Source: JARRQB01 sp965368585 (GTDB taxonomy: Bacteria > Pseudomonadota > Gammaproteobacteria > Chromatiales > Chromatiaceae). Taken from it: DNA of 5,923 nt. The position numbers and the translations under genes are program-made. This document shows, one piece after another, positions 1-4,935 of this stretch. Where the stretch lies: contig CBDUNM010000225.1 of the NCBI GenBank assembly GCA_965368585.1, forward strand, positions 1 through 5,923, read 5' to 3'. Each line of letters opens with the position of its first letter. Positions within the stretch are counted from its first letter, which is position 1. Below the pieces are notes generated by a model that was not told the DNA's origin, searched no databases, and saw only the letters and a program-made list of their open reading frames with translations.

Positions 1-837
1 GATGCGCTGACGGATCGACCGTTCAAGCCCTGCGCCGGGCTGGACGCGGCGTCGGTCGGTTGGGAGTCGCCGTTGGGGCCCGATGCCGAACTGCTGGTAC
101 ACGCCGCGGGCGGTTGTCTCATGGTGTGCGCGCGACGCGAAGAACGTGTTCTGCCGGCGGCGGTGATTCGTGAAGAGGTAGATGAACGCGTGCGGCAGAT
201 CGAGGAGGCCGAGGTCCGGTCGGTGCGGCGCAAAGAGCGCCAGCGACTCAAGGACGAGATCGTCGTCGATCTATTGCCGCGCGCCTTCACCCGGTCGACG
301 CGTTTGTACGCCTATATCGATGCGGCCGACGGCTGGGTGGTCCTGGACACCTCGTCCGCGAAACGCGCCGAAGCACTGCTGGCCCTGTTGCGCGAGTCGA
401 TTGGCACCTTCCCGGCGAAGCCGTTGCAGGTGGAAAAGTCTCCGGCCGCCGTCATGACCGACTGGTTGCGGCGAGGCGCACCGGCCGATTTCGAGCTGCA
501 GGACGAGTGCGAGTTGCGCGAGCCTCTGGAGAACGGCGGCATCGTACGTTGCCGCCGGCAGGCGTTGGACGGTCACGAGGTGGAAACGCACCTGGAGGCC
601 GGAAAACAGGCCGTGCGTCTGGCCACGGCATGGCACGAGCGTTTGAGTTGCCTGTTGTGCGACGACCTCGTTATCCGCCGGTTGCGGTTTCTAGATCTGG
701 TTCAGGAGGAGGCCGCGGTCGTCGACACGGAAGATGCCGCCGCGCGGTTTGACGCGGATTTCGCTTTGATGTCGATGGAGTTGCGGCGCTTTCTGCCTCG
801 CCTGGTCGAAGTCTTCGGCGGTCTGGCCCAGGGTTGA
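1..837 (+). CDS. rdgC: Recombination-associated protein RdgC (5' end cut by window)
   Basis: This is the 3' part of rdgC, 278 visible residues in frame 1 ending at TGA 835-837. RdgC is a DNA-binding protein that forms a ring-shaped dimer around DNA and limits RecA loading and strand exchange; it associates with the nucleoid. Recognition is by similarity to the E. coli protein (about 303 aa) along its whole length. Matching segments, in order, are FKPC followed by GWESP, the VCARREERVLP stretch, LLPRAF, the SAKRAEALLALLRESIG helix, GGIVR, LEAGKQ, CDD, RLRF and RFDADF near the C-terminus. By this alignment only about 25 N-terminal residues lie outside the window. The frame is open to base 1, so the internal TTG at 73 is not the start. 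The C-terminus is of normal length and there is no frameshift. The next gene converges on it, so no operon partner is visible downstream. Confidence 0.95.
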   Translation, partial: DALTDRPFKPCAGLDAASVGWESPLGPDAELLVHAAGGCLMVCARREERVLPAAVIREEVDERVRQIEEAEVRSVRRKERQRLKDEIVVDLLPRAFTRSTRLYAYIDAADGWVVLDTSSAKRAEALLALLRESIGTFPAKPLQVEKSPAAVMTDWLRRGAPADFELQDECELREPLENGGIVRCRRQALDGHEVETHLEAGKQAVRLATAWHERLSCLLCDDLVIRRLRFLDLVQEEAAVVDTEDAAARFDADFALMSMELRRFLPRLVEVFGGLAQG

Positions 838-850
838 TGCCGGGTTGGCG

Positions 851-868
851 GCGGTACGCTGGTGCCGC
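851..868. terminator. Possible weak hairpin between convergent genes
   Basis: GCGGTAC (851-857) and GTGCCGC (862-868) can pair as a 7-bp stem with one G:U wobble and a 4-base loop. The hairpin sits in the 54-base gap between the rdgC stop and the stop of the convergent gene, where a shared terminator would be expected. No T-run follows on either strand, so an intrinsic terminator is poorly supported. Confidence 0.2.
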
Positions 869-891
869 GGTACACGCTCGTCGTTGAACGC

Positions 892-1401
892 TTATTTGAA
901 TACCTTGATCAGACCGCTGTCGGCGACGTGTACCAGCGCCAGGCAGCTTTTCGTGCTGCTGGAATATTTGGTCAGATCACCCACATGGCATTTTTCCGCG
1001 CTGTGCACTTGGAGCTGGACGATGTCCTCGCACGCAATGCCCCTGAACAACACCTCCTGATACTGACTGTCGGTGGGTTTGATAAAGGAAAAGCCGCGCG
1101 TCACTGTTTCGTAGGCAACCGGCCCTTGCTTATACGCGGTGAAGCGCAGCACCAGCGAGCGTATGGGCGAGGACAACTCGTTTTGCAGCCGCAAACCGAT
1201 CCGGCAGCCGGTCGGGAGCGGTTCGACACGTTCAATCACCAGTTGGGCCTGGCTGGTTTCCCTGTCTTTCTGCGCGATTGCCGTCCAGGTTCCGTCGTCG
1301 TTCAGCATCACACGTGAACCGTCGTTGGTGACGGCCTCCTGGGCGCTCCATACCGCCGTACTCAACGTGATCGCCAGAAAAATCAGCATTTTTCGTAACA
1401 T
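892..1401 (-). CDS. Small exported protein of unknown function
   Basis: I do not recognise this 169-aa protein. The N-terminus is a typical Sec signal peptide: a basic MLRK start, the hydrophobic run MLIFLAITLSTAV, and probable cleavage after VWS at residue 19, so it should act in the periplasm or outer envelope. Early in the mature part comes a stretch ending in VMLNDDGTW (about residues 31-39), a pattern seen in many small exported proteins of unknown function. The rest looks rich in beta strands. The mature protein has four cysteines (66, 114, 128, 143), enough for two disulfides. An in-frame GTG at 1416 would add MARQS ahead of the signal peptide. I prefer ATG 1401 because it puts the basic residues directly at the N-terminus, although its ribosome site (GAGA, about 8 bases upstream) is weak. 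It ends at TAA 892-894, 54 bases from the convergent rdgC stop, and is divergent from the SUMF1-like gene, with which it may share a regulatory region. Confidence 0.75.
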   Translation of the reverse strand: MLRKMLIFLAITLSTAVWSAQEAVTNDGSRVMLNDDGTWTAIAQKDRETSQAQLVIERVEPLPTGCRIGLRLQNELSSPIRSLVLRFTAYKQGPVAYETVTRGFSFIKPTDSQYQEVLFRGIACEDIVQLQVHSAEKCHVGDLTKYSSSTKSCLALVHVADSGLIKVFK

Positions 1402-1551
1402 GGATTGTCTCGCCACAGGTCGAAGTTTCCGAATCGTCCTACACTTTGCATTGAATTTGAAGGGGAACCGGGTGTGTGCGAAACAGATTCGCCCTCGTTC
1501 CGGTCGCTACCAGGTTGTCCCGAAGTCAAAAGGTACGGTAACAGCAGCGGT

Positions 1552-1559
1552 GGAGAAGG
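1552..1559 (+). promoter_or_regulatory. Ribosome binding site that decides the start at 1564
   Basis: GGAGAAGG lies 4 to 8 bases before ATG 1564. The frame is open further upstream, with another ATG at 1405. This strong site, followed at once by a signal peptide, shows that 1564 is the real start. Confidence 0.75.
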
Positions 1560-1563
1560 CAAA

Positions 1564-2388
1564 ATGAAGGTCAAACTGGGCTTGGCGATGGTGTGTCTCC
1601 TGGCGGCCGGCGGAGCGCTTGCGGCTGATCGGGTGCTCCTTACCGAGGGGCATTACTTGATGGGTTGTTCGACCGGCGATCCGGATTGCGCAGATGACGA
1701 GGCGCTCGCCGGGGGGCTTCCGGTTGTCGTGCCCGCGTTTCTGATCGACCGTTACGAGGTCACCGTGCAGCAGTATCGCCAGTGCGTCGCGGCCGGTGCA
1801 TGCAGCGCGCCCCTGACCAGTGAGCGCAACCGGTATTGCAACTACGGACACCCGGAACGCGGCGAGCATCCGGTCAACTGCGTCGATTGGCAGCAGGCGG
1901 TCGATTATTGTGGCTGGGCTGGAGGGCGACTGCCACGCGAGGCCGAATGGGAGCGCGCAGCGCGTGCCGGTTCGCAAACCCGCTACCCCTGGGGCGACCA
2001 AGCCAGCTGCGAACACGCCGTGCTCGACGAAATCAGCCCGGCGCTCTCGGCGCAGGAACCCGACGGTTGCGGCACCGATTCCACCTGGCCGGTGGGCAGC
2101 CGGCCGTCCAACGCGCTGGGGCTGTTCGACATGCACGGTAACGCGGGAGAATGGATGGCGAACTGGTACGCGCCACGGGCCATCACGCAGCTGTACGCGG
2201 CCGGCGATCTCGATGGCCCCCCATCGGGTCGGCAACGCGTGGTGCGCGGCGGCTCCTGGGACGAAAACCGCCCCAACCTGCGCAGCTCGTTCCGTAACGT
2301 CAAGCCGCCGGAACAGGGTGACGCGATCTACGGTTCGATCGGATTTCGCTGCGCCGCCGATTTGGTAGCCGCTGACCCGGTGCAGTAA
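1564..2388 (+). CDS. Exported SUMF1/FGE-like domain protein lacking catalytic cysteines
   Basis: The 274-aa product belongs to the formylglycine-generating-enzyme (SUMF1) superfamily. It has a signal peptide (residues 1-20, basic MKVK, hydrophobic core, cleavage after ALA), so it is probably periplasmic. The fold signature is clear: FLIDRYEVT (59-67), PVNCVDW (103-109), GRLPREAEWERAAR (121-134), YPWGD (141-145), GLFDMHGNAGEW (186-197), RVVRGGSW (225-232) and GFRC (260-263). In true formylglycine-generating enzymes the segment after RGGS carries two catalytic cysteines. Here that segment (231-244) reads SWDENRPNLRSSFR and has none, so sulfatase activation is unlikely; no sulfatase is visible nearby either. 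The mature protein contains ten cysteines (35, 42, 74, 80, 92, 106, 116, 149, 169, 263), which suggests disulfide stabilisation outside the cytoplasm. Related inactive-site members act as binding or accessory domains, so a ligand-binding or envelope-assembly role is possible; the substrate is unknown. The CHAD gene follows 91 bases later on the same strand. Confidence 0.92.
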   Translation: MKVKLGLAMVCLLAAGGALAADRVLLTEGHYLMGCSTGDPDCADDEALAGGLPVVVPAFLIDRYEVTVQQYRQCVAAGACSAPLTSERNRYCNYGHPERGEHPVNCVDWQQAVDYCGWAGGRLPREAEWERAARAGSQTRYPWGDQASCEHAVLDEISPALSAQEPDGCGTDSTWPVGSRPSNALGLFDMHGNAGEWMANWYAPRAITQLYAAGDLDGPPSGRQRVVRGGSWDENRPNLRSSFRNVKPPEQGDAIYGSIGFRCAADLVAADPVQ

Positions 2389-2410
2389 CCGTACAATACG
2401 CGTAACACTT

Positions 2411-2431
2411 TGTGGACACATTTGTGTCACA
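2411..2431. promoter_or_regulatory. Inverted repeat upstream of the CHAD gene, candidate operator
   Basis: TGTGGACACA (2411-2420) and TGTGTCACA (2423-2431) are inverted copies separated by TT, with one unpaired G in the left arm. The core ACACA-TT-TGTGT (2416-2427) is a perfect inverted repeat. It lies in the 91-base gap before the CHAD start at 2480, where a repressor or activator could bind. A good -10-like hexamer, TACAAT (2392-2397), lies just upstream, but I see no matching -35 box. The regulator is not identifiable. Confidence 0.3.
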
Positions 2432-2479
2432 CTAGGCGCCCGATTCCCGAATCAGCGGCGACGGTGAAAAGATTTTACA

Positions 2480-4063
2480 ATGCTAGCACCTCAAAACCCG
2501 GGGTTTCTGTTACCCCCTAATTTCAGCGTAAAACGGCTGACCAGCCGGCTCGATGGTGAGTTTCCACTCCTCCTCGAAGAGGAAAAACTTGTCGATCGCG
2601 TCTATCTCGACACCTTCGACTGGCGACTGCATCTAGGCGGTGTCGCGCTGGTGGAAAAGCGCATGGGCAACGAACGCGCGCTGATGCTGCGCGATCATGC
2701 CGATACCCTGACCCTGGCCAGCGTGCGCAGTCAGCGGACGCCGGTCCGGCCGGACGATATTCCGGACGGTGAACTACGCGAACGCGTGGCGGAACTGGTT
2801 GCGATGCGGGTACTGTTGCCCCTGGTAAAGGCGACCAGCCGAGCGCGCGTCATTCGCATCCTGAACGAGGATGAGAAGACGGTGGTGCGGCTACGCGTGG
2901 AGGAAGTCAGCTGCGATATTGACGGCACGGCGGAGCCGCGCCAGCTGCTGCCGCGCGTTCGTGTGGTTCCGGTTCGCGGTTACGATAGCGATCTGGAGCG
3001 AGTCATGCGGTTCTTGAGTGACGTGCTGGAGCTGCCCACGGCGCCGCGGGGGCTGATCGACGAGGCACTGGTCGCGGTGGGCCGCGAACCGGGCGACTAT
3101 ACGTCCAAATTCAACGTGCAGCTGAGTCCAAACGAGCGCTCCGATGCCGCCGCCCGCAAGATTTTCCTGAGTCTCCTGGACACCCTGGAGCGCAATGTAG
3201 AGGGCACCAAGGCGGATCTGGATTCGGAATTCCTGCACGACCTGCGGGTTGCCACCCGGCGTACCCGCTCGGCGCTGACACAGATAAAGGGTGTTTTACC
3301 CAATGACGTCCTGGAGGATTTCAAGCAGCGCTTTGGCTGGCTGGGGCAGGTCACCGGACCCACCCGCGATCTGGACGTTTTTCTGCTTGAATTTCCGCGT
3401 TACCGTTATTCTCTGCCGTCGAGCCTGCGCGGCAATTTGCAGCCTTTTCACGACTTTCTGGAGACCCATCAGCGTCAGGAGCAAAGGGCGCTGCGGCGCA
3501 AGCTCAATGCGCCGCATTTTCGCAAGTTGATCAGAGACTGGCGCGAGTATCTGGAGTCCGATCTGCCTTCCGCGCCCGAGGCGCCCAACGCGCTGCGGCG
3601 GGTCGAGGACCTGGCCCGGGAGCGAATCTGGAAAATGTTTCGTCGAGTTTCGAAAGAGGGCCGCGCCATCGATGCGACGACGCCCAATGAAGCGTTGCAC
3701 GAATTGCGTAAGAGCTGTAAGAAGCTGCGTTATCTCATCGAGTTCTTTTCCAGTCTCTTCCCGGACGAAGCGACCAAGCCGTTGATCAAGGCGCTCAAAG
3801 GCCTGCTGGACAATCTCGGCGAGTTCCAGGACCTGGAGGTGCAGGCCCATAAACTCCAGCACTTCGCCGAGTTGATGCAGAACGAGGGCGATGTGCCCTT
3901 GCCGACCTTATTGACCATGGGTGCTTTAGTGGGTGATCTGCTGCGTCACCAGGAAGCGGCGCGCGCGCAGTTCGAAAAGCGCTTCGAAGCCTTTGATGCT
4001 AAGGAAAACCGGCAGGCGTATCGTGACCTGTTCAAGCCGGAATCACGGCAAGCCGCGGCCTAG
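2480..4063 (+). CDS. CHAD domain protein with degenerate CYTH-like N-terminal domain
   Basis: This 527-aa protein has no signal peptide and is probably cytoplasmic. Residues about 14-200 resemble a CYTH (triphosphate tunnel) domain: VYLDTFDWRL (41-50) matches its YxDT-L motif, and RVIRI, VVRLRVEEVS and RVRVVPV look like the alternating charged tunnel strands. The hallmark ExExK motif at the N-terminus is missing; the segment reads FSVKRLTSRLDGE instead, so catalysis on triphosphates is doubtful. Residues about 220-515 form a CHAD domain, a helical domain with conserved histidines and many basic residues that binds polyphosphate and can direct proteins to polyphosphate granules. Its two signature helices are FLHDLRVATRRTRSAL (251-266; His253) and ALHELRKSCKKLRYLIEFF (405-423; His407), followed by LGEFQDLEV (446-454). 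ATG 2480 is the first possible start because an in-frame TGA lies at 2465-2467; the ribosome site is weak. The ParA-type gene follows after 68 bases on the same strand and may be co-transcribed. Confidence 0.92.
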   Translation: MLAPQNPGFLLPPNFSVKRLTSRLDGEFPLLLEEEKLVDRVYLDTFDWRLHLGGVALVEKRMGNERALMLRDHADTLTLASVRSQRTPVRPDDIPDGELRERVAELVAMRVLLPLVKATSRARVIRILNEDEKTVVRLRVEEVSCDIDGTAEPRQLLPRVRVVPVRGYDSDLERVMRFLSDVLELPTAPRGLIDEALVAVGREPGDYTSKFNVQLSPNERSDAAARKIFLSLLDTLERNVEGTKADLDSEFLHDLRVATRRTRSALTQIKGVLPNDVLEDFKQRFGWLGQVTGPTRDLDVFLLEFPRYRYSLPSSLRGNLQPFHDFLETHQRQEQRALRRKLNAPHFRKLIRDWREYLESDLPSAPEAPNALRRVEDLARERIWKMFRRVSKEGRAIDATTPNEALHELRKSCKKLRYLIEFFSSLFPDEATKPLIKALKGLLDNLGEFQDLEVQAHKLQHFAELMQNEGDVPLPTLLTMGALVGDLLRHQEAARAQFEKRFEAFDAKENRQAYRDLFKPESRQAAA

Positions 4064-4068
4064 GGAAA

Positions 4069-4128
4069 ATGCCATCAGTGCCGCGTGCGAGCGGCTTTAC
4101 GACGACGATTATCGATGACGAAAGGTAA
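4069..4128 (+). CDS. Possible 19-aa leader or coupling peptide
   Basis: A 19-codon open frame, ATG 4069 to TAA 4126-4128, fills most of the gap between the CHAD and ParA-type genes; the peptide reads MPSVPRASGFTTTIIDDER. AGGGA stands just before the ATG, closer than the ideal spacing. Its stop is three bases upstream of the TTG start of the ATPase and in the same frame, so ribosomes ending here could reinitiate on the ATPase gene. A 5-bp GC hairpin (GCCGC 4080-4084 with GCGGC 4091-4095, then TTT) lies inside it and could act as a weak terminator or attenuator. I cannot tell a real small gene from a chance frame. Confidence 0.2.
   Translation: MPSVPRASGFTTTIIDDER
4120..4125 (+). promoter_or_regulatory. 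Ribosome binding site for the TTG start at 4132
   Basis: GAAAGG lies six bases before TTG 4132. An in-frame TAA at 4126-4128 rules out any earlier start, and the Walker A loop begins only nine residues into the protein, so no later start is possible. This site therefore supports a true TTG start. Confidence 0.7.
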
Positions 4129-4131
4129 GAA

Positions 4132-4923
4132 TTGAACATACTCGGCGTATACAACATCAAAGGCGGTGTCGGTAAAACCGCGACTGCGGTCAATCTTGCC
4201 TATCTTGCGGCCGTCGAAGGGCTGCGCACCCTGATCTGGGACCTGGATCCGCAGGCGGCCTCCACCTTCTATTTGCGTGTCAAGCCCAAGGTCAAGGGCA
4301 GTAAGAAACTGCTCCGGGGCAAGACGGACGCCGACGACGCGATCAAGGGTACGGATTTCACCAACCTGGATTTGCTGCCGTCCGATTTTTCGTATCGCAA
4401 TATGGACCTGTTGCTGGACGAAGCGAAAAAACCGACGCACCGCATGCGCGAGATGCTGGCGCCGCTGGAGGAGGAGTACGACCTGGTCATTCTCGATTGT
4501 CCCCCCAGCATTTCGGTGGTTTCCGAGAACGTGTTCAGCGCGTCGCACACCTTGCTGGTACCGACCATACCGACCACGTTGTCGATTCGTACACTGGAAC
4601 AATTGCTGGACTTTCTGGAGGGCAACGACTTCTCGACGCCCGTGTGTGCCTTCTACTCGATGGCCGACCGGCGCAAGCGCATGCACCAGGAAGTGACCGG
4701 CGGCGCCCGTGATCCCCGGGCGCAGGTTTTGCGAACCGATATCCCCTACCTCAGCGACGTGGAAAAGATGGGTTCGGAACGCGCGCCCGTACCGGCGTTC
4801 GCACCCCGTTCCCAGGCAACTCAGGCGTACGAAGCACTGTGGCGGGAGGTCAAAGCGGTGTTGCAGGAACAGACCGGCCGGCGCCTGGAGCCCCGACCGG
4901 CCTGGGTGGAGTTTATGGACTGA
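4132..4923 (+). CDS. ParA/MinD-family ATPase (orphan, next to CHAD gene)
   Basis: The 263-aa product is a ParA-type P-loop ATPase. It has the deviant Walker A loop KGGVGKT (residues 10-16, with the signature lysine at 10 and the phosphate-binding lysine at 15), the Walker A' motif DLDPQ (37-41) and Walker B LVILDCPP (118-125). A basic patch, DRRKRMH (179-185), is of the kind ParA proteins use to bind nucleoid DNA. ParA ATPases dimerise with ATP on DNA and are released by a partner protein, which moves plasmids, chromosomes or protein-based cargo. There is no N-terminal helix-turn-helix extension and no signal sequence; length is close to chromosomal Soj proteins. No parB-like gene flanks it: downstream is a convergent envelope gene 12 bases away, and upstream is the CHAD gene. 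A dedicated chromosome-partition role is thus less likely, and the CHAD protein or something bound to it is a possible cargo. It starts at TTG, which often keeps expression low. Family assignment is secure; the cargo is inference. Confidence 0.94.
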   Translation: MNILGVYNIKGGVGKTATAVNLAYLAAVEGLRTLIWDLDPQAASTFYLRVKPKVKGSKKLLRGKTDADDAIKGTDFTNLDLLPSDFSYRNMDLLLDEAKKPTHRMREMLAPLEEEYDLVILDCPPSISVVSENVFSASHTLLVPTIPTTLSIRTLEQLLDFLEGNDFSTPVCAFYSMADRRKRMHQEVTGGARDPRAQVLRTDIPYLSDVEKMGSERAPVPAFAPRSQATQAYEALWREVKAVLQEQTGRRLEPRPAWVEFMD

Positions 4924-4935
4924 CGGAGCGGTTGT

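Noticed and set aside
1405..1563. N-terminal extension of the SUMF1-like protein from ATG 1405
   Set aside because: It would bury a clear signal peptide behind 53 residues and run into the start of the divergent gene. ATG 1564 has a strong ribosome site and begins the signal peptide.
1507..2430. 307-aa open frame on the minus strand
   Set aside because: It lies antisense to the SUMF1-like gene, shows no recognisable motif, and is explained by GC-rich codon usage on the coding strand.
2411..2431. CRP-type site
   Set aside because: TGTG and TCACA half-sites are present, but the TGTGA-N6-TCACA spacing is not met.
4075..4686. 203-aa open frame on the minus strand
   Set aside because: It is antisense to the well-supported ParA-type gene and its residue composition looks random.
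4132..4923. Chromosome-partition parA of a parAB locus
   Set aside because: No parB-like gene or parS-like cluster is seen beside it, and the flanking genes are unlike the usual gidA-gidB-parA-parB context. A distant parB cannot be excluded.
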